A DNA stretch of 64,000 bases from Oscillospiraceae bacterium (GTDB lineage Bacteria > Bacillota > Clostridia > Oscillospirales > Acutalibacteraceae). Shown piece by piece: positions 51,467 to 60,201 of the stretch. The translations under genes were made by a program, and so were the position numbers. Under the pieces are notes generated by a model. It did not search any database, was not told the DNA's origin, and worked only from the letters and a program-made list of their open reading frames with translations. The stretch spans positions 1 to 64,000 of the forward strand of contig WQWM01000004.1 in NCBI GenBank assembly GCA_009785335.1. The letters are read 5' to 3'. Numbering within the stretch: position 1 is the stretch's first letter; each line of letters starts with the position of its first letter.

Positions 51467-51920
51467 CAACCAACGCCTCCTTTGCCGTGCAAATCACTAC
51501 GCCACCGTATCCCTGCTCATGGTTCACGCGTGAAGTAAGCAGCTTTGTTTTTGCACGGTTAATGTGCGAAAAATTGTAAGAAATCACATAATCTAAGCCA
51601 TGCACGCTTGCACAAGCAATATGTGTGCTATCAAATCGAAAACGTTCGGGAATAATGCCCTGTTCTACGTAAATATCCGCTATTCGGTCAGTTTCATCTT
51701 CAAATCCCAACACACTAACACCATACTCTTTAATTAGTGAAAGCATTTTACTGCGTTTGGGTTCTGTTGCAGCTTGCAATTCAACCGTAACATATTCTGA
51801 AGTGTACGCTTGAAATTTTCCTTGCCGGATTTGTTCAAATAATTGCACCGTATCATGATGTCCTTCTCGGTCAACATCAAAAAAATAATTAAAGACCGTG
51901 GTTTCCAAATAAAGTTTCAT
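51450..51920 (-). CDS. PIN-domain toxin (putative)
   Basis: 156 residues. Acidic metal ligands: Glu6 (LYLETT), Glu42/Glu47 (SEYVTVEL) and Asp97 (RFDSTHIACA). The fourth site reads YVISYNFSHI (Asn116), as in a PIN subgroup with N instead of D. Such proteins are RNases in type II toxin-antitoxin modules. The overlapping small gene fits an antitoxin. Confidence 0.8.
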   Translation of the reverse strand: MKLYLETTVFNYFFDVDREGHHDTVQLFEQIRQGKFQAYTSEYVTVELQAATEPKRSKMLSLIKEYGVSVLGFEDETDRIADIYVEQGIIPERFRFDSTHIACASVHGLDYVISYNFSHINRAKTKLLTSRVNHEQGYGGVVICTAKEALVDVDSI

Positions 51921-51959
51921 TATATCCCTTTTCTATTATAGCCCATTATGATCGAAAAG

Positions 51960-54152
51960 TCAACGTTCATTTTCCTTATCTTCCTCGCTAGCACCCTTCT
52001 CATCCGTCTCTTTGCTCATTTGCCGCTGGGTGGTGACGAGGTTATAGTATATCCCGCGCTTTTGCATCAGCTCGCGGTGCGAGCCAAGCTCAGCGATTTC
52101 ACCGCCGTCAATCACCGCAAGGCGATTCGCATGACGCAACGTACTCAACCGATGCGCAATGGCGATGGTCACGCGGCCCTTGACTAGGCGTTCGAGTGCT
52201 TGTTGCACCTTGCCCTCGGTTTCAGGGTCAAGTGCGCTGGTGGCTTCGTCTAAAATGAGGATTTTGGGGTTGCGCAACACAGCGCGCGCAATGGCCACGC
52301 GCTGCCGCTCACCGCCGCTGAGGGTGTGGCCATCCTCACCCACTAGGGTGTTGTAGCCATCGGGCAGCTTAATGATAAACTCATGCGCATTGGCGGTTTT
52401 CGCCGCGCGAATCACCCCTTCTGGCGTGGCATCGGTGGAGCCATAGGCGATGTTTTCATATACCGTGCCTGCAAACAGATAGGTCTCCTGAAACACCACG
52501 CCGATGTGTTTGTGCAACCATGCGGAGTCAAAATCGCGCAGGTCCTGTCCCTTCAAGGTAATGCGCCCGCTGTCAGGGTCATACATGCGCATGGCAAGGT
52601 TAATCAGCGTGCTTTTGCCCGCGCCGCTTGGCCCCACCAGACCCAGCATTTCGCCGGGTTGCACAGTGAGATTGATGTTCTTGAGCACGGGTTCATACGG
52701 CACATAACCAAAGCGCAGGTTTTCGAATACGAGTGGGCCCTCCACCGGCGCGTTGATGGGTTCTTCGGCCACGACCATGGTATGTTCTTCATCAAGAATC
52801 TCATAGATTTTTAGCAGGCTGTTGGTCGCCTCGGCCAGTCGCCTAGGGAAGAACGACATCCAGCGCAGCGGCTCAAACAAAAAGGCCATCAACAGCGTGA
52901 ACATCACCAGTTCGTCAATTTCCATATTGCCTTGCAGCACCTGCCACCCGCCCACGAACATGACCACCAGCTCGCCGGTCATCATGGCCAAACGTGTGGT
53001 GGGGTTAAGCAACGCCCAGAATACTTCCACGGCGGTGGCAGCTTTTTTTAGCCGCCAACTGGTGCGTTTGAACTTCTCTATCTCGCGTTCTTCGGTGCCG
53101 AACGTTTTCACCACGCGAATGCCTTTGATGATATCATGCAGCAAGCTGCGCTCGCGCGAGCCGCAACGCCACATTTTCTCAATCTTCAGCCGCAGCCGCA
53201 CCCAAAATTTTCGGTGCAGCACCAGCGTCACGGGTATCGCAATCACGGTCATCGCTGCCAACGCAGGGTTAAGCACAAACAAAATGATGCTGACAATCAC
53301 AATCATCATCATTTTCTCGAGGGTCGCTCGTCCCATGCCGTCCACAAAGCCGCGCACGGTTTCGGTGTCGTGCGTCACACGTTTCATCAAGTCGCCTGCG
53401 GTGCGCTTGCTCATGCTGGTGAGCGACAACTGCTGCACTTTGTCGTAGGTTTTGCGGCGCAGGAAATCGCTGTGGCGCACGCTGGTGCGGTTGATGGCGA
53501 GGAGGCTTGCACTGTGAAAAAACATGCTGGACAGATAAAATATAGCCATCGCTAAACCGGCAAGCCAAACCGCACTGCCCGTTGCCCAGCCAAACGTCGC
53601 TTCAGCAGCATAATCTGGGTTGAGCACCGTGCGAATGAGCCAGCCGATAATCAGCGGCACAGACGCACGCGCCAAGTTAAACAGCAGCATGAACACATTC
53701 GCCTTCACCATGGCGGGTTTCAGCCGTGGAAAATCACGAATTGCGCGCAACCACACGCTTTTCACATCCGCGCAAAACAGGCAAATGCTCAGCCCGGGTA
53801 TTAAATGACGGCCGCATTTTTCACAGCGTTGCAGCACCTTGTAGTCAATGTCCACGCGCTTGCCGCTTTGCAGATAGTGATTAACCACCTTGCAAAACTC
53901 ACCGATTTCACTCACGTGGCTCATGCTAAAACGACACACGGCGATGTTATGTTCGTTGCCTTGGTCGGGCAGCTTTAACTCTAGACGGCCGCAACCCACA
54001 TCGCCGAACTGCGTCAGCTCCGCCACACCATCTAGCGAACGCCGAAAGACCTCCACGCCGTCAATGTCGGCATAGATCACATTGCTTTCCCACGTCAGCA
54101 CGCCGCGGCACAGCTTGCCCGCAGCGTCTAGGTCAAAGGGTACAGTCGTCAT
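51960..54152 (-). CDS. ABC transporter, fused permease-ATPase (DUF1854 group)
   Basis: 730 residues. An N-terminal ~100-residue domain and a Cys pair region (LQRCEKCGRHLIPGLSICLFC; quoted in part as CEKCGRHLIPG) come before six membrane helices (about 140-440) and an ATPase domain with Walker A GPSGAGKST (about 512), Q-loop, signature LSGGERQRVAIARA and Walker B ILILDEATSALD. It pairs with the similar transporter at 54734, with the DUF1854 gene between them: a heterodimeric exporter. Substrate unknown. A charged Lys/Glu tail (SEEDKENER) ends it. Confidence 0.9.
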   Translation of the reverse strand: MTTVPFDLDAAGKLCRGVLTWESNVIYADIDGVEVFRRSLDGVAELTQFGDVGCGRLELKLPDQGNEHNIAVCRFSMSHVSEIGEFCKVVNHYLQSGKRVDIDYKVLQRCEKCGRHLIPGLSICLFCADVKSVWLRAIRDFPRLKPAMVKANVFMLLFNLARASVPLIIGWLIRTVLNPDYAAEATFGWATGSAVWLAGLAMAIFYLSSMFFHSASLLAINRTSVRHSDFLRRKTYDKVQQLSLTSMSKRTAGDLMKRVTHDTETVRGFVDGMGRATLEKMMMIVIVSIILFVLNPALAAMTVIAIPVTLVLHRKFWVRLRLKIEKMWRCGSRERSLLHDIIKGIRVVKTFGTEEREIEKFKRTSWRLKKAATAVEVFWALLNPTTRLAMMTGELVVMFVGGWQVLQGNMEIDELVMFTLLMAFLFEPLRWMSFFPRRLAEATNSLLKIYEILDEEHTMVVAEEPINAPVEGPLVFENLRFGYVPYEPVLKNINLTVQPGEMLGLVGPSGAGKSTLINLAMRMYDPDSGRITLKGQDLRDFDSAWLHKHIGVVFQETYLFAGTVYENIAYGSTDATPEGVIRAAKTANAHEFIIKLPDGYNTLVGEDGHTLSGGERQRVAIARAVLRNPKILILDEATSALDPETEGKVQQALERLVKGRVTIAIAHRLSTLRHANRLAVIDGGEIAELGSHRELMQKRGIYYNLVTTQRQMSKETDEKGASEEDKENER

Positions 54153-54161
54153 ATTAAATCC

Positions 54162-54662
54162 TCAATATAAGTAGGGCTCAAGCAGCCGCAGGGCTTTCTT
54201 TTTCACCACGGTGAGATCTTCAATCAAATAGCGGTTACCGTCCACATCCGTGACCACAATGGTGCTGCTGCCGGGCAGTTGCCGCAGATTTTTGGTGATG
54301 TCTTTGACCGCAGCATTCTTTTTGTGCTCGCCGATGGACAGGTCGAAGTAATAGCTGCCCATTTTCTCTTTGATGCTATCCACTGCCGTGATCACCGGCG
54401 TGTAGTAGCGCAAATCCAGCTCGGCAGCCACCAGTGCAGCCTGTTCTTCCTCCAGCTGGGCAATATCCTCTAGCACAGCCACTTCGTTGTCATCCATGTC
54501 TGCCACGCAGATGAAACGCGTTGGGTCGGTCAGCGGCAGGGCACGGCGCAGCTGCACACGTGCGTAAGTTTCGCCACCCAGCTCAAGCGACAAAAAATCT
54601 TGCGCGTTGCGGAAAAATCGCACATCGCCAGGTGGTGTGAATGCTAAGTTTAATGTGTCCAT
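54162..54662 (-). CDS. DUF1854 family protein
   Basis: 166 residues from the ATG at 54662 (GGGAG upstream). ICVADMDDNEVAVLEDIAQLEE and YYTPVITAVDSIKEKMGSYYFDL are the hallmark segments of DUF1854, which regularly accompanies paired ABC exporters. It lies between the two ABC genes and likely forms part of the transporter. The upstream spacer contains a dispersed ~38-bp element (54696-54733). Confidence 0.88.
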   Translation of the reverse strand: MDTLNLAFTPPGDVRFFRNAQDFLSLELGGETYARVQLRRALPLTDPTRFICVADMDDNEVAVLEDIAQLEEEQAALVAAELDLRYYTPVITAVDSIKEKMGSYYFDLSIGEHKKNAAVKDITKNLRQLPGSSTIVVTDVDGNRYLIEDLTVVKKKALRLLEPYLY

Positions 54663-54695
54663 AATATCTCCCTGTATAATCTTCATGCACCTGTC

Positions 54696-54733
54696 ATAGA
54701 CCACAGCGAAGCGACCGAGCCGCACCGCAGGTG
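54696..54733 (-). repeat. Dispersed ~38-bp element inside the ABC operon
   Basis: Reverse copy: ATAGACCACAGCGAAGCGAC ... CACCGCAGGTG, sitting between two genes of one operon and touching the upstream gene's stop codon. Confidence 0.85.
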
Positions 54734-57058
54734 CTATCCTATATGCATGGCAGCCAGTGCCTTGCTCTGCACTTGATATAACTCGTAAAATGCACCGCGC
54801 TTCTTCAGCAGCTCACGGAATGTGCCGAACTCTTTGAGCTCGCCATCTTCAATCACCGCAAGCATGTCGGCATCACGCAGGGTGCTTAAACGGTGCGCAA
54901 TGGCGATGGTGGTTCGGCCTTCTTTCAGCTGCTGCAAGCTTTGCTGAATGCTGCGCTCGGTGGCGGTATCCATGGCTGCGGTGGCTTCGTCGAGGATGAG
55001 AATCTTTGGGTTTTGCATAATCGCCCGGGCGATGCTCACACGCTGGCGTTCACCGCCGCTGAGCGCCTGCCCGCTGGCGCCCACATAAGTTTCGTAGCCA
55101 TCCGGCAGTTTCATGATGAAATCATGCGCGGCGCTTGCCTTGGCTGCGGCAATCACCTCTTGCATGCCTGCCTGCGGCCTAGCATAGCGAATGTTATCCG
55201 CAATGGTGCCCGAAAACAGATAGATATCCTGACTCACCAGGCCAATATTGCGGCGCAGCACGTCAAGGGGCAAGTCTTTCACGTCCACGCCATCGATGAG
55301 TATCGCGCCGGCCTTGGCGTCATATAAACGCGAAATCAGGTTGGCGATGGTGCTTTTGCCCGCGCCGGTTTTACCCACAATACCCAGCATCTGCCCGGCG
55401 CCCACGCTTAAATTCACGCGCTTGATAATGGGCCGTGCGGGTTCGTACTCAAACTCCAGTTCGCGCAGTTCAATGTCGCCGCGCAATTCGTTCACCTGCG
55501 CGGGATGCTCGGGCGGCAAAATTTCATCGTCGCTATCGATAATCTCAAACACGCGGCTGGCAGCATCGGCGCAGCGTGCCCACCAGTTGCTCACCCATGA
55601 AAAATACTCAAGGGGCCCCTGTATCATCATCAGCCAGGCCACAAAAGCCATCAGCTCGCCCAGCCCCATCGTGCCATTTTGCACGTTTCGACCGCCCATC
55701 ACTAGCACGGCAACAATGAGCAAAAACACCGCACTCATCGCAAAAGGAAACACCGTGGCTTCTTTGCTGGTGAGCTCTTTTTCGGCCTCGCGCAGCGACT
55801 CACTCATTTCGCTGAAACGACCGAGTTCTTCCTCCTCGCGCGCAAAGGCTTTAATCACCCGCTGGCCGTTGATGTTGTCGCTCACTAGAGAGTTCAAGCG
55901 TGCATTCGAGGCCCAAATGCGGTGATATAACCGACGAAACAGCCGTGTGGCAATGGGCACCACAATGCCCATCACGGGTATCACGCCCAGCACCAGCAGC
56001 GTCATCTGCCAGCTAACGCGGAACATCAGCACCAGCAAGGTGGCAAACATAAACACATTGCGAATGGCAAAGGGCACACCGTCGATAAAAAACCAATGGA
56101 TGCTCATGCTATCTCGCGTCATGCGTTCCATTAGGCTGCCGGTTTGCTTGCCAGAGTAAAAACCCACGCTCAACCGCTGCATGGCCTCGAAGATTTTCAG
56201 TTTCAGTTTATACATCACGCCCGGGAACAGATAGGCATTCACCAAATCTGTGCCAACGGTAAAAACCATGTCCAGCACGCGCATGAGCACAACAATGAGG
56301 ACCAGTCGTGTTAAACTTGCAAAAAACTCGGCCGCAGCGGGCAGATAATCTCTACCTGCTTGTGTGGCGGGAATGAGCACATCGTCAAACAAGCGTTGCG
56401 TGCTAAACAATGGCAGCAACACCTGCAGCACCGCGCTGGCCGCAAGCATCACCAGCATGGCTGCAATGGCCAAGCCGTTATTGTTAAAGTAAGTGAGCAA
56501 ACGGCGCGCAATGGTGCTGCGCTTGATGCACTGCGGGCATACGCGGCGTTTGTTGGGATACTTCGTGTTGCATTTGGGACAATACATCGACTCATCGTTT
56601 TCTTCTAAGTAGGGGGTCATGTCGCGATCTTCACGCATGGCGTTGAAACAATCCGCCAGCTTTTGCATGCTGCCCGCAAGCCCCAGCGAAAACCGCGTGA
56701 GCGCATAGTCATGTTCGCCCATTTGCGCAATGAGCCGCCCGGTGGTGACATATTGCTCCACCTTGAGCTTGGTGATATCCCGCACAGGGATTGTCTCTAG
56801 CTTGTCCAGCGAATACTCAAGCTCAAGATGTTTTTTTCGGCGTTTGCCGGGCACCGTTTTCTCCTGCCCAAACGCAAGATAAAGCCCCTGCTCGTCAAAC
56901 GCGATCCACGCGTTGCAGTAAAGGCCTTCGTTATTCATGTCGCCCTGCGCGCAGCAGATGAAGCCGTCGCATTGCAGCTGCTGTGCTTGCAGCAAGTTTA
57001 TCACGCCCGGCGGAAATTTGCCGGGCAATGGCTTTCGCGGTTTGCGTTTTTTCGGCAT
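54734..57058 (-). CDS. ABC transporter, fused permease-ATPase with zinc ribbon
   Basis: 774 residues from the ATG at 57058 (GGGAG upstream). A ~150-residue N-terminal domain with a DUF1854-like pattern leads to a zinc ribbon (YCPKCNTKYPNKRRVCPQCI, two CxxC), then six membrane helices (about 190-490) and an ATPase: Walker A GKTGAGKST, signature [14 protein letters not shown], Walker B ILILDEATAAMD. First gene of the three-gene exporter operon. Confidence 0.9.
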   Translation of the reverse strand: MPKKRKPRKPLPGKFPPGVINLLQAQQLQCDGFICCAQGDMNNEGLYCNAWIAFDEQGLYLAFGQEKTVPGKRRKKHLELEYSLDKLETIPVRDITKLKVEQYVTTGRLIAQMGEHDYALTRFSLGLAGSMQKLADCFNAMREDRDMTPYLEENDESMYCPKCNTKYPNKRRVCPQCIKRSTIARRLLTYFNNNGLAIAAMLVMLAASAVLQVLLPLFSTQRLFDDVLIPATQAGRDYLPAAAEFFASLTRLVLIVVLMRVLDMVFTVGTDLVNAYLFPGVMYKLKLKIFEAMQRLSVGFYSGKQTGSLMERMTRDSMSIHWFFIDGVPFAIRNVFMFATLLVLMFRVSWQMTLLVLGVIPVMGIVVPIATRLFRRLYHRIWASNARLNSLVSDNINGQRVIKAFAREEEELGRFSEMSESLREAEKELTSKEATVFPFAMSAVFLLIVAVLVMGGRNVQNGTMGLGELMAFVAWLMMIQGPLEYFSWVSNWWARCADAASRVFEIIDSDDEILPPEHPAQVNELRGDIELRELEFEYEPARPIIKRVNLSVGAGQMLGIVGKTGAGKSTIANLISRLYDAKAGAILIDGVDVKDLPLDVLRRNIGLVSQDIYLFSGTIADNIRYARPQAGMQEVIAAAKASAAHDFIMKLPDGYETYVGASGQALSGGERQRVSIARAIMQNPKILILDEATAAMDTATERSIQQSLQQLKEGRTTIAIAHRLSTLRDADMLAVIEDGELKEFGTFRELLKKRGAFYELYQVQSKALAAMHIG

Positions 57059-57085
57059 AATAATTTCTCCCACTTCTCTTTCTAT

Positions 57086-57114
57086 ATCATAACACAAAAA
57101 AATGCGCTCGTCAA
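57086..57114 (-). promoter_or_regulatory. Sigma-A promoter of the ABC operon
   Basis: Minus strand: TTGACG, 17-bp spacer, TATGAT. Confidence 0.8.
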
Positions 57115-57128
57115 GCGTAATTTTAGAC

Positions 57129-57158
57129 TTGACAAGCCACGTGATTTTATGGTATCTT
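57129..57158 (+). promoter_or_regulatory. Sigma-A promoter of the gene at 57206
   Basis: TTGACA, 18-bp spacer, TATCTT; divergent from the ABC operon promoter. Confidence 0.65.
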
Positions 57159-57205
57159 ATAGGTGGATCAATTTCACAAAACATCATCAAAAGGAGAACA
57201 CACAC

Positions 57206-57892
57206 ATGAAACGTACACTGGCAATCTTGCTGGCTGTGGTGCTTGGCGTTGGCATTGGCGTGATCGCAACAAGTGCTGCATCTGCAACTAAGTTAGCATT
57301 CAACGTCGCACGTCACGGGCAAGATTGGCCGTCATGTTGTTGCGAAGGCGCAGACATGTCACCGACTTTGTCTGCTGCAATACGCAACGTGACTGAACTT
57401 CAAGCTCATCTCGCATCTTACGATAGCATAGATTTCAATATCGATCGCCATGACGATGCGTTTTTTCAAAACAGCTTTCTTTTGATCGCCAACTTTTGGG
57501 ACACCCATAGCGGACATCCATATACGGTAGATGCAGTTTGGTCAAATGGTCACGTTGAAATAACTCGACATGAACTAAAACCAGATGATAATGTTTTGGG
57601 CGCTCTCGAATATATATTTTTCCTGATCGAAGTATGCAATAGCTATGTTCCTTCACAGTTTTTCTTGGTTCTAGACGGAGACCATGTTGCAACATCTCCA
57701 CCGCCAACAATGCCGCCGTCCGTTTGCCCCGAAAACCCCAACGCAAGCACGTGCACCTGCAACGACACACCACCTATTGTTGAGCCGCCTATTGATTGGG
57801 TCAACGCACTGGGAATTGTCGGCGTTGTGCTGCTTGCGGTTGCTAACGCTGTTGCCATTTTCTTTTTTGTGCGGACCATGTTTTTTACGTAA
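57206..57892 (+). CDS. Exported protein with shared C-terminal membrane anchor
   Basis: 228 residues from the ATG at 57206 (AAGGAG upstream). A signal peptide (about 1-26) leads to an extracellular domain with CCC near residue 49 and a Pro/Cys linker (SPPPTMPPSVCPENP ... CTCN). The C-terminal hydrophobic segment ALGIVGVVLLAVANAVAIFF is very like VLGVIGIVVLMIINIFAIFS-type sequence at the end of the 5396-6103 protein, and both continue F-x-R. Function unknown; probably a membrane-anchored surface protein. Confidence 0.82.
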   Translation: MKRTLAILLAVVLGVGIGVIATSAASATKLAFNVARHGQDWPSCCCEGADMSPTLSAAIRNVTELQAHLASYDSIDFNIDRHDDAFFQNSFLLIANFWDTHSGHPYTVDAVWSNGHVEITRHELKPDDNVLGALEYIFFLIEVCNSYVPSQFFLVLDGDHVATSPPPTMPPSVCPENPNASTCTCNDTPPIVEPPIDWVNALGIVGVVLLAVANAVAIFFFVRTMFFT

Positions 57893-57964
57893 TTCATTTA
57901 TTCAGATTTCGCGGTGGAGCCTTAGGCTCTGCCGCTTTTTTGCAGCCAAGCGCAAAATTTATGC

Positions 57965-57993
57965 TTGACAAGCCCGTCTGGATGTGCTATAAT
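57965..57993 (+). promoter_or_regulatory. Sigma-A promoter of tRNA-Val
   Basis: TTGACA, 17-bp spacer, TATAAT; the tRNA starts 10 nt later. Confidence 0.9.
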
Positions 57994-58002
57994 AGCTAGG
58001 TT

Positions 58003-58079
58003 GGACGCGTAGCTCAGTTGGTTAGAGTGCTCGCCTCACACGCGAGAGGTCCCCAGTTCGAGTCTGGGCGTGTCCACCA
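58003..58079 (+). tRNA. tRNA-Val (CAC anticodon)
   Basis: 77 nt with encoded CCA. GGACGCG pairs with CGTGTCC. The anticodon stem CTCGC/GCGAG encloses CTCACAC, so the anticodon is CAC, reading GTG (Val). Confidence 0.95.
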
Positions 58080-58090
58080 GCGGCGAGTTG

Positions 58091-58136
58091 CCGCTTCGCT
58101 GTGTCCTATGCCAGCCTGTGCTAGCATAGGGCATCT
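58091..58136 (+). terminator. Terminator of tRNA-Val built from the dispersed element
   Basis: CGCTTCGCTGTGTCCTAT (58092-58109) continues into a CCTATGC ... GCATAGG hairpin and a short T-rich tail. Same arrangement as after tRNA-Thr. Confidence 0.65.
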
Positions 58137-58247
58137 TTCGTTTGTTCAATAAGGGAGTTATATCCGTTCTGGTTGTTTTTTGTTTCCATAATTTGTATTT
58201 TCGCAGCCATAATCATCCGCATAGGGCAGTTCATCGCAAATTAATGC

Positions 58248-58276
58248 TTGCGTTCTGCATAAACATGATGTATAAT
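58248..58276 (+). promoter_or_regulatory. Sigma-A promoter of the ABC/lipoprotein operon
   Basis: TTGCGT, 17-bp spacer, TATAAT, 37 nt before the first start codon. Confidence 0.8.
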
Positions 58277-58313
58277 AAAAGCACATTGTGAATTTGGGGA
58301 GGAGCGTGGCACC

Positions 58314-58589
58314 ATGCGCAATATAATCAAAAAAACGCTTGTCTTGGCACTTTCGCTGTGCTTGGTTGCTGTTTTTTTGTTGCCGGTGATTACGGCATTG
58401 CAACCGGGTTGCGCTTGCGTTGAGATTACTTGCCCAATTTGCGAAGCAATGCTAGAACGCTATGAAAGCTTAGCGCTGCAAGAACATAGTGTTTATATCA
58501 TGCATGCTAACTGTGATGCATTTCAATATAATTTGGCTGAAATTTTTGTTTCGGGCTTTATCGACTCCAATACTAGAATGAATAATTAA
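58314..58589 (+). CDS. Small exported Cys-containing protein
   Basis: 91 residues. Signal peptide or membrane helix (about 8-29), then CACVEITCPICEAM, a CxC plus CxxC arrangement that could bind metal or form disulphides. GGGGAGG ribosome site. Probably the first gene of the operon with the lipoprotein and the MacB-like transporter (99-nt gap). Confidence 0.7.
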   Translation: MRNIIKKTLVLALSLCLVAVFLLPVITALQPGCACVEITCPICEAMLERYESLALQEHSVYIMHANCDAFQYNLAEIFVSGFIDSNTRMNN

Positions 58590-58687
58590 ATATCTCCATC
58601 TCAAAGGAATATTATGCTCAAGCTTCTGGGCATGATGTTGCTTTGTGTTTTTTATGCTCAAAATTAAATTTTATTGGAGATTTTCTT

Positions 58688-59044
58688 ATGAAAAAAACTA
58701 TACTGGCTGTAATTACTATTATATTTACACTTTCTTTTTTTGCCGGATGTGCTAGCCAAGCAACCGAAACCCAACACCAAAATTACCCCGTTTTTTCAGT
58801 CAACGATGTGCAACACGACCCCCTTGCGTTCACGGGTGTGATTACAATTCATGGCGTGGTAACCATGCACATGCCAAGCGGCTTTGGCGTGGAATATACC
58901 CAGCAGCGAGCATGCTGCCCAGACTTTGTGCTGCATGTTGCATTTGACGGAAACGCGCCTGCCATTGGCGAAACAGTTTATGTCACAGGCAGCTTTGTCC
59001 ACACGTCTGTGTTTCAAGCAACACAAGTGAGGCCAACACGATGA
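58688..59044 (+). CDS. Small lipoprotein, OB-fold-like
   Basis: 118 residues from the ATG at 58688 (TTGGAGA upstream). Lipobox FFAGC (about 17-21). The mature part is beta-rich with VITIHGVVTM ... GETVYVTGSFV, an OB-fold-like pattern, plus a CC pair. It overlaps the permease gene by 4 nt, so it likely forms a substrate- or metal-handling partner of the transporter. Confidence 0.8.
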   Translation: MKKTILAVITIIFTLSFFAGCASQATETQHQNYPVFSVNDVQHDPLAFTGVITIHGVVTMHMPSGFGVEYTQQRACCPDFVLHVAFDGNAPAIGETVYVTGSFVHTSVFQATQVRPTR

Positions 59045-60201
59045 GTATTCTAAAATTGGTTGCGCGCAATTTGTTGCGACGCAAAGGTCGCTTTGTGTTC
59101 ACGCTGCTCGGTATCACCATCGGCATGGCATCGTTTGTGGCACTGCTCTCCATCGGCGGCAACATGCAAAATGAAGTGACACGCCAAGCTTATGCGCTGG
59201 GCGGAAACTTCGTGATTGTGCCTGACGACCTGTGTGTGTATAATCAAATTGGCATCATCACAGGCGAGGCGATTTCGGAATCACTTGACTTTGGCGCGTT
59301 TGAACGCATTGCAGCCATCGAAGGGCTTACGGTAATTCCGCACCTGACGCAACGAACGGCTATCCAAAACGCAACCGTAACTGTGACGGGCATGCTGCCA
59401 GCAGAAACAAAAGCGTTTAGGGGCTGGGAAATGTATGCCGGCGAATATTTTGCTTCACAAGACCAGCAAGCGGTGGTCATCGGCCAAGGCACCCGAAACC
59501 GCTTTGACCTTGAAGTTGGCGATGAGCTGACCATTCGTGGTGAAGCATTCCCCATCATCGGTATTTTAGCAGCTACGAACAGCAACGACGACGTCACACT
59601 ACACATCCCGCTTGCGATTGCGCAACGCGTGTTTGAACGTGAAGGGCGCATCTCGTTTATGTCGGCGATTGTGGATAACATGGAGCGCGTGGATGAATAC
59701 GCCACAGCGATAATGAATGTGGCCAATGTTAATGTTGCAACAAATGAACAATTGCTCAACTCCGTGCTGATGATTTTGGGCTCGGTGAATGTTACGCTGC
59801 AGGCGGTTGCTGGTGTGGCGCTGATTGCCGCTGCGTTTGGCATCATCAACACGATGATGACCGCCGTGTTTGAACGGCGGCGCGAAATCGGGATATTGCA
59901 AGCCATTGGCGCGAAAGGCCGTGCAATTTTCAAAATTTTCGTGCTGGAGTCTGGGATTTACGGCTTGCTGGGTGGCATCATCGGCGTTGGAGCAGGGTTC
60001 TTGGTGTCGATGTTTGTCGCACCCATTGTGGCGCAAAACAATGAAGCGATGCTCATGGGTGTTACCATGGGTTCAAGCATTGATGTGCAGCTGGTGATCA
60101 CAACTATCCTGTTTTCCGTCGTGATTTCAATCGTGGCAGGGCTCTATCCTGCATGGAAAGCGGCAAAACTCACACCCGTGGAGGCAATTAGCTATGAATA
60201 A
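59041..60201 (+). CDS. MacB/FtsX-type ABC permease
   Basis: 386 residues. One N-terminal membrane helix (about 18-40), a large extracytoplasmic MacB-like domain, and three C-terminal helices with the FtsX motif EIGILQAIGAKGRAIFKIFV. These permeases do mechanotransmission or extrusion rather than classical transport. Start at ATGA overlap with the lipoprotein; overlaps the ATPase gene by 8 nt. Confidence 0.92.
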   Translation: MSILKLVARNLLRRKGRFVFTLLGITIGMASFVALLSIGGNMQNEVTRQAYALGGNFVIVPDDLCVYNQIGIITGEAISESLDFGAFERIAAIEGLTVIPHLTQRTAIQNATVTVTGMLPAETKAFRGWEMYAGEYFASQDQQAVVIGQGTRNRFDLEVGDELTIRGEAFPIIGILAATNSNDDVTLHIPLAIAQRVFEREGRISFMSAIVDNMERVDEYATAIMNVANVNVATNEQLLNSVLMILGSVNVTLQAVAGVALIAAAFGIINTMMTAVFERRREIGILQAIGAKGRAIFKIFVLESGIYGLLGGIIGVGAGFLVSMFVAPIVAQNNEAMLMGVTMGSSIDVQLVITTILFSVVISIVAGLYPAWKAAKLTPVEAISYE

